A stretch of DNA of 64,000 nt from Diadema setosum (GCF_964275005.1 NC_092702.1:34817316-34881315); one strand, 5' to 3'; positions 22,820 through 34,694 are shown, numbered from the stretch's first letter. Numbers and translations are program-made. The notes: a model not told the origin generated them from the letters alone.

Positions 22820-23750
22820 ACTGTGATTCTCTGTGAATCTTGTTTGTTTCTCTGCCTGTTTCAAATCAACTCATCAAGTCCTGCTGAATTTTGCAATGAC
22901 TGATTTATACACGTGTGGTCATCTTTGAATTGGCATTTCTGCATTTCAAAATTCAATTTGCACAAGTCAGAAAGTGATTTACAACAGTTTGTTAATTTGA
23001 TAGAGACACAAAAACTCTTGTCTTGTAAGGTGTTTCCAATGTAAGAATCAGTGGCAATTCTGCAATTAAAAGCCTCTTGAAAATTCTGCAACCAAAACAA
23101 TTATACTTGAACGACAAAGGGCGCAACAAGACACAGAAATGACTACTCCCATACCTTTTGAAATACTAACAATAAGTGGTAAATGAAGAGTTTGATTGTT
23201 GCAAAACAAGTCAGTCCATTCTTGTCAGTTTGAGATACACCTGTCTTGTGATTAAACCTGCTAAAAAAGCAAGGAAAAGAGTAAGAAAATTCTGGATTTT
23301 TTTTTATTGTTACTTCATGAAAACATTTTTTGTTATGCAACAAATGCAACATTTTGAATAAGAAATTTCTTCTCTACAATAGTATGGTTTCCATAATCAT
23401 GCTAAAGATACAGGCAAATAGCAACTGTATCGCATTATATCTTATTTGTGTCTGAGCTGGGATAGATGAGTACATTTGTTAGTGGGTGTATGTTGCACAT
23501 GAGTGTGTGCTATACACCCTTTTATTTCCCAAATTAGCACACAAAAAAAGGAAAGAAAAAGTAGATACCAAACTCAGAAAATGCACATAAAGTACTGAAA
23601 CCTATTAAAGTCTGCATGTATCTGTGTATAATAATAAGCACTAGTATTAAGTACACACTTACAAAACATGATATGCTTGTATAGGTGGGTGGGGGTAGGC
23701 ATTAGCATCTTTATGGAGACGCCCGGGTGGAGACGGCAAACATATATTTT
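22817..23750. other. no gene seen
   Basis: Unremarkable AT-rich sequence; no exon or bounded repeat is supported. Confidence 0.5.
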
Positions 23751-24075
23751 AAGGCCCCGTCACACAACAGCGAATGCCCAACGAATGCCCAACGTATGTC
23801 CAATAAATTTGAAATTTGGTAATACTAGAATAGCTCGTAACATGCTTGGCGTTCTTTGTATTCATTAGCTATTTGTCAGGATTCGCAGAGATACGCTGGA
23901 GCCGATTTTATTTTTTAAACATGTCCAAAATCTCCAGCGTATCTCTGCGAATCCTTATGAATAGCTAATGAATTCAAAGAACGTCAGACATGCAAACTGT
24001 CTTCACATTTTTGAATTCGTTGGGCTTTCGCTTGGCATTCGTTGGGCATTCGCTGTAGTGTGACGGGGTCTTTAG
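23751..24075. mobile_element. Full fold-back element, CCCCGTCACAC termini
   Basis: Nearly the whole 325 bp is an inverted repeat. The ends are CCCCGTCACAC-ACAGCGAATG and its complement, followed by repeated AATGCCCAACG words. The inner arms include a 24-bp perfect inverted pair (AGGATTCGCAGAG..CTGGAG at 23878-23901 and 23932-23955) around a loop of about 30 bp. No coding capacity. Confidence 0.88.
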
Positions 24076-24716
24076 GGGCAAAGCGACGTGGACATAAACC
24101 GTCGCGTCCATTCGTTGAATCGGTATGCTGCCATCTACTGTCGATTCATTGACATGGGGGAAAAAACTTCGAAAAACTTCGAAACCTCGTAAAGTGAGCA
24201 TTCATTATACGATGAAGATCTGAACCACAATTATAGTCGTCCAGTTTCTAAAATGCGGGAAGGTGTTAAGTACAAGTTACTTTTCAGATGTACTGCCATT
24301 GTGTGTTGCCGAGGCTCATTGGAAAAAAAGAAAGAAAGAAAGATGTAAGGACTACAGTCTGCTTAGGAACCTATTTGTTCATTAATTTGTGTACGTATTA
24401 ATCTATTCACTTATTTAGCGAGTAACTTAATTGATAAGTTGATTAGTCATCGAGTTAATTAGTTGATCAGTCAGTTAGTTAGTTAGTTAATGAATTAATA
24501 GGTTTGTTAGTAAGGTTAGGTAATTACTTGAGTTATGTTAATTTGATAATTTATCTTTCTGTATTGATTTGATGTTATTTTCATTTTTGGTATATTTTGG
24601 GGGCCTAGACATTATTCAGCTTAATATATAGATTATTACTTCATCTTACCTTATGTCTTCTCAAGTACATGATTATCACACAATCTTACGTATACTATAT
24701 GCAATCAATTGTGAGC

Positions 24717-24885
24717 TGGGTCCCATTTCATAAAAAGTCGCTGTGATAACAACTCTTCTAGTTGCTGGAATGGCAATTATTGTCATGGTAACGACAAGAA
24801 TTCAGTTTCCTGATTGGCTGTGGCTGTATATTGGAAGTTGCCATTGCAGCAAGAGTTGCTATTCTAACATCATGACATGGGGCCA
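24717..24885. mobile_element. Fold-back repeat, GGGTCCCATTTCATAAAA end
   Basis: Left GGGTCCCATTTCATAAAAAG..AACAACTCTT..GGAATGGCAA is inverted on the right as TTGCCATTGCAGCAAGAGTTGC..CATGACATGGGGCC. A second left-end copy starts at 52596 (GGGTCCCGTTTCATAAAACT). Confidence 0.65.
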
Positions 24886-25014
24886 TGGTGGGCGTCAAGC
24901 CGATGTCAGCTGCTGAGTGCTGCTGCAGAAAAAAAAAAAAACATGAAAATATTGGTATGTATTAATCTCAAAGCATTAATCTCATATTCAATCAAAAGCT
25001 CTTTGTATCAAGTG

Positions 25015-25330
25015 ATGTTCACTATTCCGAAGGTTCGTTGATCCAAACATGAAAGAAGGTTTGTTATTCCGAAGGTTTGTTATTCCGAAAAACAAGAATT
25101 CCCTGCCATATCCCTGCTAAGCCGCACCTGTATGTTCGTTAATCCGAAAGTCAAAATGGGTTCGTTAATATGAACATTAATTGTGGAGTTATTCCGAAGG
25201 TTCGTTAATCCGAAGAAGAAAAATGGTTCTTTAATCCGAAAATGAAAATGAGAAGAAGGTGCGTATGCTAGCGAAACCTTTGGATTACGAACTTCATTTC
25301 GTTAAGAAAACTTCGGAATAACGAACCTGT
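25015..25330. mobile_element. MITE built of GGTTCGTTATTCCGAA units
   Basis: The right end AACTTCGGAATAACGAACCT is the inverse of the left-end unit (TTCACTATTCCGAAGGTTCG). Between them the same unit recurs in direct orientation about eight times with drift (TTCGTTAATCCGAA, TTTGTTATTCCGAAG and similar). No coding frame. Related copies are at 28312-28527 and 3970-4160. Confidence 0.78.
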
Positions 25331-26507
25331 AGCCGTTTTATTGTTATTACATGTTTTGTGTACGGTGGTTTAAAAACGATGTCGCATACATTTTTATATC
25401 AACGCCATATCATCAAGACAACTGTGTAGGCCTACTAAAAGCAACTTTAAAAGCAGTATGCCAACAATCTCTGAATCTCCCGCATCAAGCACCTTATTTC
25501 ATCCAGCCAATGGCATGGTCATAGATCCTTAACCAATTAAATCCCAGCATAGACCACCTTTTTCTGACACGGTTTTGTTTTTTTTTTCTGACAAATTTCT
25601 CTCTGATTAAATCTTTCTGATTCTGTCAGTTTAAATAGATTTGTCCCGTTCCATAGTATAATCTATTTCCAGTATAAGAAAATGCAGTGAAGCTTCCGAG
25701 AGGTGCCAAAAGAGATGCCAAATTTAGGTAATGTGAAAATGATAGTTCTCTGCAGCAAATATTCCCGCAGAGGACCTGAAGCGTTAATGAGAAATGTTCC
25801 TAAACTACGTGGATGGATTCAGTGATTGTTGAAAGATTGATGAAACACATCGGTGAGGGTTTGATGAAATCGGGCAACCTGTTCCAAAGCTATGTTTAAA
25901 ATTTTGGTAAAAATCCATGTGCTACCCCTCCCTCTCAAATTGAACTCTGCAACAGTGTTAATAGTGACATAAAACAGTGCACTTACGCACCTATTACTGC
26001 ATACGCACAGCACTCACTTACATTATTTTCCCTCTAAAGCGTAATATTACAATAGAAAACAAATAAAACTATTTTTCTTTTTTTTTTGTGAGAGGCAAAC
26101 CCGAGTTATATTCCCAATGAGGCCATCAGCCCAGTCAAGCATGTATGCTTATGCTGACGGTTTCCTGCTTTCTTATTGAATCCTTTGTACTGCCCTTTTT
26201 GTATCATATGCAACCATAAATGTTTTACAAAGATTTTTGCTATAAACTGGACTTTTGTATTGCTCCTTTGTCATTTGTTTTGTTTTTTGTTTAAAATGGC
26301 CACATCCATGTAATTCATTTTGATTTGATTTGATTTTGAGAAGCAAAATAAATACGAACGAACATAAGAACATTAATACGAAGATAATTTCACAATGTTT
26401 CATTTTTAATGAAAAATCCCAGGTTCTAACATTTTTTGAGTCTTTTCTTTTCTTATTCATGCCTGCAAAAAGAGCCAGGTTAAGTCGTTTTGTGTGCGTG
26501 TGTGTGT

Positions 26508-26547
<40 letters not shown>

Positions 26548-27198
26548 GTGTGTGCGTGTGTGTGTATGTCATAGGGAATGAGAAAGAGATAATGGTCTAT
26601 AAATTATCAATAGCATAGACACAGTCAACCATCGCAACAGAACACCTGGATGAACGCACAGCTTACATCGATCGAAAATATCACCTTGTAGCGATATAAT
26701 GGATTAGGCCTATACCATGCAATGATAACATGATTGACATGTATTAATGCACAATCTAAACATTGTCAATCTCTCCCCCTCTCCCTGTCGTTGTCTGTCC
26801 GTCTCTCTCTCTCCATATCAGGCCTAGTTTTATTCTGTTGATTATGCCCCATGAATGCTTGATTTCACGCATATCAATGAGGGATTCTCTCACCCTCTCG
26901 GCCCCACCCCCCTTCTCTCTCTCTCTCCTGTCCTTCACGCCCTTACTGCAGCACTTCATTCCTGCTTTGGGTGAGAGCTATCGGGGAGGTTTCGTATGTT
27001 GTGCCGTTGTTGTTACTGATTTTTTTTTTCTTTTGTCAGTGCTAAAGTTGAACTTCCTCTCTCGTGTGAATCATTACACATTAAATATAAGATATTCATT
27101 TTGGCCAGAGCTTGGCTAGGGAGGTGAAATAGTTGTATACCCGTACTCTGGGCTCATTCAACAATATTACCAGGAACACAATATGAGTTGTTATTCAG
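25331..27198. other. intergenic, no gene seen
   Basis: No supported exon. A TTTGATTTGATTTGATTTTGAG..AATAAA-like stretch at 26319-26352 could be a retroelement 3' tail. An imperfect GT tract lies at about 26493-26568. Confidence 0.45.
26493..26568. repeat. (GT)n microsatellite, imperfect
   Basis: GT dinucleotides with GC and AT interruptions over about 75 bp. Confidence 0.9.
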
Positions 27199-27420
27199 TG
27201 TATAAGCTATTATTTTCGCGAGGGTTTAATTTTCGCGAATTTCGCGAATCACTATTGGATCGCGAATTTAACAATACGCGAAAATGTTGTCATACGCTAT
27301 GGTAATAGCAATGCATTTATAATAGCTTTGGTGTCAATTCGCGAAAATAACATCTCGTGAAAATGTTTGTGAACTCCTAATTCGCGAAAATATCTGTACG
27401 CGAATATAACAGCTTATACA
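27199..27420. mobile_element. MITE with TGTATAAGCT termini, TTCGCG-rich
   Basis: TGTATAAGCTATTATTTTCG at the left is inverted at the right (CGAATATAACAGCTTATACA). TTCGCGAA-type words recur throughout (about 27216, 27232, 27241, 27260, 27339, 27381). Its interior differs from the 5505/12013/45512 family, so I treat it as separate but similar in composition. Confidence 0.8.
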
Positions 27421-28017
27421 GAGTATAATATAGTTCTAACATTTTGAACGAGCACACCTATTCTTTCTAGTCTGCGATGAGATATTGTGCAGTACGATAG
27501 GCTACAAGCTGTTATGATAGAGGAATTTGTTAAGGAACAAGATAAACAAGAATAATTTTGATAACCTATTTGCTACTACGAGGAGAGGAAAAACAAGCAA
27601 ACATTCCTACATAATCGATGTTCAGGGTAGCCCAGTTACAGCCTGATTCTTTTGTTTGCTTTGTTTTTACAAGGACTCCATACACGTTTGGTATAACCTT
27701 CAAATTTTAGCCTCTGATAGTGATCAACATACTTTTATTTATCTGAGCTTAATATAATAATGATAATGATTATAGTTGACCGAATTGCGGTGGAGCAAAA
27801 TGCTATTGGGAAAAAAACACACACAATTCCCGTTGCACTTACGGTGACTCCTTTTTTTCCCCTCGTCAAATACAGCTGCAACGCAATGCCATGAGATAAA
27901 AGTGAGATGATTATTAATGATTCATTGATTTTTATAGTGACTTTTTTAGGGGAAGTTATTTGAAATGCATGGAGGACAGCATGGAGGCTAGATTTTACAC
28001 AATACGTTGGTATGGCA

Positions 28018-28026
28018 TCACGCACG

Positions 28027-28062
<36 letters not shown>

Positions 28063-28092
28063 CTCTCTCTCTCTCTCTCAAAAAAAAAAAAA
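28018..28092. repeat. (CA)n(CT)n(A)n tract
   Basis: CA dinucleotides pass directly into CT dinucleotides, then an A run. Confidence 0.95.
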
Positions 28093-28311
28093 CACCGCCA
28101 ACAGCAACATACATCCACAACCCATACAACATTGTGTGTACATTGCCAATTGATAAATCAATTACTTTTTTTTTTCTGTTTAAAAACCGAGAAATGGAGA
28201 AAACTAGAGATAATTATGGGGAAAAATAACAAGAGGGAGACGAGAGAAGGACAATCATAAAGTTGGATGCTTTAATGGAGATATGAGGGGTTTATCTTTA
28301 TACAGTTACTG

Positions 28312-28527
28312 GTATAGTTATTTCGAAGGTTTGTCATTCCGAAAGTTCGTCATATACCGAAACACACTAATTTCGTATACACACATATCGTTATCCTATA
28401 AGTTGAAATTGGGTTCGTTTGTTAATCCGAAAATGATAAGGTTCGTTATTCTAAAGCTTCGTAATTCGAAAATGAAATAAGACTCGTTCATCCGAAAATG
28501 CAAACAAGGAGCACGCGTACTAACAAC
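28312..28527. mobile_element. GGTTCGTTATTCCGAA-unit element, truncated copy
   Basis: Contains TTATTTCGAAGGTTTGTCAT, GTTAATCCGAAAATGATAAG, GGTTCGTTATTCTAAAG and CGTTCATCCGAAAATGCAAA, ending GAGCACGCGTACTA, which matches the GGTGCGTATGCTA segment of 25015-25330. The inverted right terminus is absent. Confidence 0.7.
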
Positions 28528-28552
28528 CCCCCCCCCAAAAAAAGTAAATAAA

Positions 28553-29165
28553 TAAATAAATGGCTTGCGCTCTCACCAAGAAGACGACTCCACGTCTCCG
28601 CGACGTCTCCAACTTATCAGCCCCAGCAGTCGCGGAGACGTCTCCAACATAAAAATGGCTTGCGGTCTCACCAAGGAGACGTCTCTGAGACGATTATGGC
28701 AGGTGTCAAAAAATTTCAAATATGATGGAGCCCTTGCAGGATCACCTGACTTGATCTGTAGGTAGGATGTCAGCACGCTGATGGGTCACGTGGTTTCTAA
28801 AGTGGGTCAAACAGCGTCAAATAGAGTTGCGGAGACGTCTCCGCGACCTCTCACCGGTTTTTCTGGTCTCCAGCAGGTTTCGGCGACGTCTCAGAGACGT
28901 CTCTGAGACATCGCGGAGATGTCTCAGCAGTCGCGGATAAACTAGTCTCCGCGACTTTTCCGCAACTGATGGAGACGTCTCTGAGACGTCGCGGAGACTT
29001 CGCGAAAAAAATCGAACATGTTTGAATTTCTTGCGACTCCTCGGAGACTCTGTGGTTTTCAGGAGACGTCTCGGAGACGTCGCGGAGGCGTCTCTGCAAC
29101 TAGCAAAATCTGGAGTCGCGAAATAGTCGCGAACTAATTTCAAGCCCGGTGAGATATCCCTTTAA
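28553..29165. repeat. Cluster of GAGACGTCTC palindromes
   Basis: The 10-bp palindrome GAGACGTCTC and close variants (CGGAGACGTCTCCG, GAGATGTCTC) recur over two blocks, about 28573-28695 and 28828-29098, often alternating with TCGCGGA. Within the first block ATGGCTTGCG-TCTCACCAAG occurs twice, about 95 bp apart. The minus strand stays open for about 108 codons here only because the repeat unit is stop-free; the translation is a run of RDVSETSP-like units. Confidence 0.8.
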
Positions 29166-29890
29166 GGTATGAATCAGTCACGGAGGATATGTGGTGTATT
29201 TACTGTAATTGGGGTGTATTCCGAATGTGGTAAATAGGCCCACTCTTCTGCTGATTTAATAATGCTGATGATTGCAAAGGCCTATTTAGTGAATGCTATA
29301 GGTATAATAATCAAATCGTAAGTTAAGAATGAGTTTAAACTTGATTTGCACAAAATAACTATTGATGAAGCTAAAGGCAATTGAAGGTCATGTCACTAAA
29401 AAGAAAAGAAATCAGCCATTACAAAATGATACAGGTAGGCTATACTCATTTGCATTGACATCATTAAACTAACCCTCGATGGCAAAATGTAATGTTTCAG
29501 TTCAGATTTGATATTTTGTCTGTAATAGGTAAAGTGTAAATTATAAATAAAAAGATGGATAAAAGTTGCTTATGGTGTATACCCAGCATCTTGTCGAAAG
29601 AGGAGCTGTGGTATAGGCATACACGCGATCAAGTCCGTGTATCGACACTGTGCTGCACATCATTCTGTTGATATTATATAGCTTTTATATACAACGATAT
29701 CACTTTAGTGACAAACTGTGATATAAGATGTGGGATGATCTCAGCATGTCTTTTGACATAATGATACTGCGTATGATTATTTAAAAAACAGGGGCATACT
29801 CGAGTTGAGATCATAATGGTGACGAATAAGTCGTATATACCAGCGAGAACAAACATTTGTGTGTGTGTGTGTGTGTGTGTGTTCTGGTGT

Positions 29891-29923
<33 letters not shown>

Positions 29924-30377
29924 TTTAAACTCCATATACATACGAAATGAAGCAACAGCTTTATAAAGATTATGCTGATGAAAAAAAAATCGTCTTATTT
30001 GTGCTTTAGTATCAGATGTACTAAAAAAAAAAACCCAACAAAAACACGAAAAACACACGGTTATCATTAGTGATTACGTGTTAAAAGTATTGCCATTCCA
30101 ATAACACAATGATTATGACATCATTTAAAATAGACAGCATCTGTATTATGAAGACATAATGGTCTTCCATAGTCAACTTTAAAAAAGAAACCAGGACAGA
30201 ACGAAACTAAAATATCTTTTCGTTCTGTCCTCATTTTTAGTATGTTTTATATTTTTCCTCCGGCGTTGGACAAGACAGTAATCCCAGTGGGATGATTCTC
30301 GCCCACTGATTCGATAAAGATGTGCAGAAATCATGCCGTAGGGTGACAAGGCTAAACGTAACGAACGCTGTACTTAC
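29166..30377. other. no gene seen; GT tracts and a hairpin
   Basis: GT dinucleotides at about 29858-29923 with one break. A 14-bp-arm hairpin (AGGACAGAACGAAA and TTTCGTTCTGTCCT) lies at about 30193-30232. No coding signal is seen up to the minus-strand exon. Confidence 0.5.
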
Positions 30378-30542
30378 GTCAAGAAAATAATCCCAGAGAC
30401 ATGCTGTTGTTCGGCTTTCTATATTCTTTGAATTAAATCTGTTGTTAATTTCCGGCGATGTGTTGACACCAAAAGTCATTGGCCCTTGTTCGAAGTCTGG
30501 CAATGATCTTGTTAAGTCCATCAAAGACTGTGAAAGAGCCAT
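30378..30542 (-). CDS. candidate first coding exon of an unknown gene (55 aa)
   Basis: On the minus strand, ATG at 30542-30540 has A at -3 and G at +4. The frame runs 55 codons with balanced composition (begins MALSQSLMDLTRS, ends TTACLWDYFLD) and stops exactly at a strong donor, GAC|GTAAGTA, with the intron starting at 30377 (phase 0). I do not recognise the protein. No signal peptide or membrane segment is evident. Downstream exons would lie at lower coordinates; I could not find a convincing partner within the window. It may still be a chance open frame beside a chance donor. Confidence 0.4.
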
Positions 30543-33114
30543 ATTCGCGCTCTTCTACACCTGAGGCTAAATCACCTGTTCGAATTAAAAAAAAAGGAAC
30601 TTTATCTAGTCTATTGTACAAGCCTCGTATACATAAAATTAGTGGGTATGATACGCCTTTTAAAAGTATGAATACAGATGGCGGTTGTTTGTGATACCCT
30701 CCACAACTTCCTTTTTATCAGGGAAGAGATAGATGAGATAAGTGACGATGTGGAGCCATCCAGAATCAAACAAGTTTTTCAAGATGCAACAAAATTTTTA
30801 ATCTACAAAATTTTCCATATACCTCTTTTTTTTTCTTTTTTTTTGCTCGAGTATCATGTGTTTTGTTAATTTCATAATATTACAGATTTATTTTCATTGC
30901 TTTGGATTTTTTTCGAATGGTTTGAAAAATCACGGAAGTGTCCAGAGATGCTTTACATGCATGAACGCTGACATCAATTAAGTGAGTCGGTAATTCATCC
31001 GCATTGAGTTACGAGCGGTGGCTAAAGGATTAATTTGAATGCATGGCTTGTGTGAAGTAAGTTATTCGTTTGTCATTGGCAGATTAAAAAGGCAAAAACA
31101 AAACAACAACCCTGTCTAATAGCGTAATTATGTTCCCTATTGTCTCGTGGCATTCAAGTTCGTTATTGTTACTTTGTTCAATCGATTGTTATGAATGATG
31201 CAATTTACGAGAAAAGTTTGTCGACGGCGCTGGAATTGCAAAGGATCGGGAATAATCATTGATTCAGTCGTGAGTTAAATGCTTTGATAAAAACACGGGC
31301 ATGCGAGATTGATTGCATTCATTGCAGATTTCCCGACGAAGGTAATCTGCACGAAACCCTACAAAGAGCGCCGCATTCCAACACTTGACAGGGACTTTGA
31401 CACCATCGCTTTGAAAGACGTCTATTTTCTGGCCATTATCTCGTTACTACGGGCGACAGTGGCATCCATTATACCACTGAGTGTTAAAGAGGAGACCTTG
31501 TCATGTCCATCGGCTTCTCTTCAGGTCATGTCAATTTCTTGCCGTAAAACAAACTGAGAAACAAGCAAGCCTATAGGTGGAGCGAATTGTGTCATTGACG
31601 TTTTATGCCCGTATTTACAATGCAATGAATGATGGAAGTTATTTCAGAATGTGACGAAAACAATTGATGGAAATGGGTGTCTGCATTTTCGAGACCTTGG
31701 TTCATTGCGAAAAATATTTGTCGTTGTTCATGTATGGTCTCCATTAAAGCCATGAAACATAATGGGACGAATTAATAATGCAATATATAGCTTATCGCCC
31801 TGTATACGTTACTGTAAGGTAAATAACTACACCCATGATAGTGAGTTGTATCTGAAAACCTCTGATAAAGTTTGTCATAGTGGATTCTTTCAGCGGAAAA
31901 GGTGACGGAAAATATAACATCAGCATCGTATTATGGTGATATCCTACACAGTAAATTTAATTTTCTCCATAGGATACGCTGCTGTATTTGGTATGTCATA
32001 ATTTGGGGTTCATTGATAGTTTCTTTTTTTTTATTCGTTTATCTATCTGAAGTTTCTTTTGTTTCATTCAAGTTTCGAAATGGCGAGCTGATGCATTTGT
32101 TCACACACCTGTCTCTCATTACGAAAAAAAAAAAAAATACATGACTGCCCTGTCTCCTGTGGAGAGTCTCTCTCCTTTCTCTCTCTATCTCTCTCTTTCA
32201 TATTCCTAATCATCACACATTCAATAATATCACTCTTCTGATGGCACAATGATCGTGTTGATTTTATGCGCCTAAGTTATATCGTTTAAACGAATACTCT
32301 ATTCCTGATATTTCTTATACAGCGCGACCTGTTACACGACGGGCAGTTGGCAGGATTATACGCGGGAATCATCTCAAATCAAATCGCATGCACTATTTAT
32401 AGACAAATAAGAATAAAGGAAAGAATATCGTCGACACCAGACCCCACAAAAATAGAAGAAGAAGAAGAAGAAAACATGAATAAATGCCTAAACTATTCTC
32501 GTATATGCGACCTACAAATTAATAACCTGCCGTTTCACCCCTATAGGCAAAAAGCGACTATCAATATCCAGAAGAAAAGAATTCATTTTGATTATGAATA
32601 TCACATGCCGGGCAATTACCACAATGATTCATAGATGTTCCAATGGCTGCGACTGATTAAAAAGGGTGATACATTTGTTGTTGTTGTTGTTGTTGTTGTT
32701 GTTGCTTTTTTCACTTTAACCTAGCGGGAGGCGACTGGTCCGAATGTCGTGTAGGTTTGATGTATAACTTGATACGCATGGGAGGTCATCTAAAAAACAT
32801 ATTCTGTTAGTCACCTTGCAAAAAAAAAAAAAAAAAAAAAGGGAAAAAAGAAAAGAAAAATGATAGTCTTTATGCTCGGTTCTTCATGGCATATTATTTG
32901 CCAGCTCAACCTTGAGGAATAACATTCAACCCGGACTTGTGCGGGCAAAAAGATGGATTGGGTGACAATTTCTGTATGTGGAGAGACAAGAGTGTTTCTT
33001 TATTTTGCTTTGTAATGCCATACATGCATTCAAAAACTTTGTTAGGAATCACTATCATCTTTTTTTTTTTTTTTTTTTTGTTAGTCCATTTAAACTGAAA
33101 CTTTATCTAAAAGT
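30543..33114. other. repeat-poor region, possible regulatory DNA
   Basis: Compared with the flanks, 30.5-31.9 kb has few simple repeats and no bounded transposons. It contains several TAAT-type homeodomain-like words (CGTAATTATG near 31123). A weak plus-strand exon candidate follows TTCATTGCAG at 31325 with a frame to about 31525, unconvincing. From 32.1 kb simple repeats return: CT-rich 32167-32200, TTG tract 32675-32704, A tract 32820-32840, T tract 33060-33079. Confidence 0.35.
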
Positions 33115-33367
33115 GGGGGCGCTGTGGTATAGTGGATAAGACTCCCGACTCCCGATCGGAGGACCCGAGTTCGAATCCCGCCCAGTGCTTACGTCCTTGG
33201 ACAAGATGTTTTTACCCACTATGTCTCTCTCGACCCAGGTGTATAAATGGGTACCTGCAATGCTAGGGTAATAATAATAGCAGGGCCCTCTGGTAGAACA
33301 GTGGCAACACTGAAGAGGCTACCCTGGGTAAATAAGACATTATTATCATTGTTATTATTATTATAAA
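33115..33367 (+). mobile_element. tRNA-derived SINE
   Basis: The head (about 33119-33188) looks like a tRNA: GCGCTG pairs with CAGTGC at the other end, a box-A-like TGGTATAGTGG lies at 33125-33135 and a box-B-like AGTTCGAATCC at 33168-33178. A body follows with TGTCTCTCTCGACCCAGGTG and TATAAATGGGTACC, wording I associate from memory with a SINE domain shared by marine invertebrates (possibly the Nin-type domain). The tail is ATT-rich (33340-33364). The tRNA head drives Pol III transcription in such elements. Confidence 0.85.
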
Positions 33368-33930
33368 ACATTCCGATACACCTGATGATTTAATTAAAAT
33401 GAAATTGAACTAATAATGTCACTACTATCATGGTCTTTTTCTTTGAAGCGTTACGAGCAACTCACAGAATCACGCTTGCCATGTTATCAGCTGTAATCAA
33501 ATCATATTTTGTTGTTGGATATATCCTGCATATTCATCTCTCACATGCATGATGTTTATATGTATAAGATACACATATATATAAGATATAATATTATGTT
33601 GTGAGACATGAGAAAAGGAGAAATCGGTGATATATATATACATTTATATACACTCAGCAAAAAAAGTAAGTTCCCCCTAGCATTTTTGGATATATCTCAA
33701 AAAGTGTTTTACCGATTTTCATAATTCAAACGGAAATGGATAAGGAATTTTATTACTCATAACATGAGTGGCAAATCATTGCCACCAGATATCATTATTG
33801 GTGTGAAAAATGCATTTTATGTCAAAATGCATGGAAAAAAGTTGCACTTTAGTGATTTGCAATGACTTTTACACAAATAAACAATCACTCATGATTCTGA
33901 ACATTTAAGCATGGTTGATTGCATATTTCT

Positions 33931-34237
33931 CTATCTCTTTCTTTTCATGAGCATACAGTGAAGTATTTGGTAGTTGATATGTCCACCATCCGCTTCAATG
34001 ACCAGCCGGCATCTCTTCCTCGTACTGTTAACTAAAGTTTACTTGGCACTGCTCAATGTTGGCCCATGCTCTCTGCAAGATGCGCTTAAATTCTTGCAGT
34101 AAAGTGTCATCTTTCACCTTCTTGCTCGCTTTCCGCTTAATGACATCCCAAAGATTCTCTTCTGGATTACAGTCAGGCTATCTTGCAGGCCACTCCATAC
34201 GTTCGATGCCATTTCCCTCAACAAACTTGAGCGCATG
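33931..34237 (-). pseudogene. Tc1-like transposase C-terminal remnant
   Basis: Minus-strand reading gives HALKFVEGNGIERMEWPAR, a TAG stop, then PDCNPEENLWDVIKRK and a helical tail, then after a 1-base shift NSTRKRCRLVIEADGGHINY. This matches the Tc1 pattern WPSxSPDLNPIENLW in which the glutamate is the last DDE residue. The stop sits where the family has Ser. With the front half absent and two lesions it cannot be functional. Confidence 0.85.
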
Positions 34238-34450
34238 ACGCAAAATGACCATAGGCACATTAATGTGATCAACCCAGATTGGAATTACAAATCACATGGC
34301 TTCTAGCAACATTTTCATATTGAAAAGGCTATTGTTTAAAAAGTATGCATAACATCTGTTCAATAGGGAAGTACATTGTACGTGAAGAAATTCCTGAGAA
34401 TTGCACAATTTAAAAAGGTCATTTGCTAGCTTACACAGGAAATGTAATGA

Positions 34451-34694
34451 AGAGTTTGTTTGCAAAAACCGGTAAGTCCATATTTTGCCAAATGGAGATA
34501 TTTGCGATGAAAGGTCAAGAAAAATAAAGAGAATAATAAGAAAATTTTAGCTTCTTTTGACCATAACTTCAAGAATGTACCTTTATATGTAGTGACAAAT
34601 GTATCGTTTAAAAGGTATTATTTTGTACTTTATGACAGAGATCGTACTTCAAAATCTTCAAAAATGGACTTATCGGTTTTTGCAAACAAACTCT
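34451..34694. mobile_element. Nested fold-back element, AGAGTTTGTTTGC arms
   Basis: AGAGTTTGTTTGCAAAAACC at 34451 continues to GTAAGTCCAT. Its inverse ends at 34694 with one mismatch in about 31 bp. The arms are better matched than those of the enclosing Tc1 copy, consistent with later insertion. Confidence 0.75.

Noticed and set aside
26319..26352. LINE 3' tail (TTTGATTTGATTT..AATAAA)
   Set aside because: Only the simple repeat and an AATAAA-like word are present; no ORF2 remnant upstream to support it.
28817..29143. 108-residue minus-strand frame with RDVSETSP units
   Set aside because: It is the translation of the GAGACGTCTC repeat; the periodicity comes from DNA palindromes, not from a protein.
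31309..31557. Plus-strand exon after TTCATTGCAG
   Set aside because: Weak pyrimidine tract, no family resemblance and no consensus donor at the end of the frame.
33119..33188. Functional tRNA gene
   Set aside because: The anticodon arm pairs imperfectly and the tRNA-like head is fused to a SINE body and tail.
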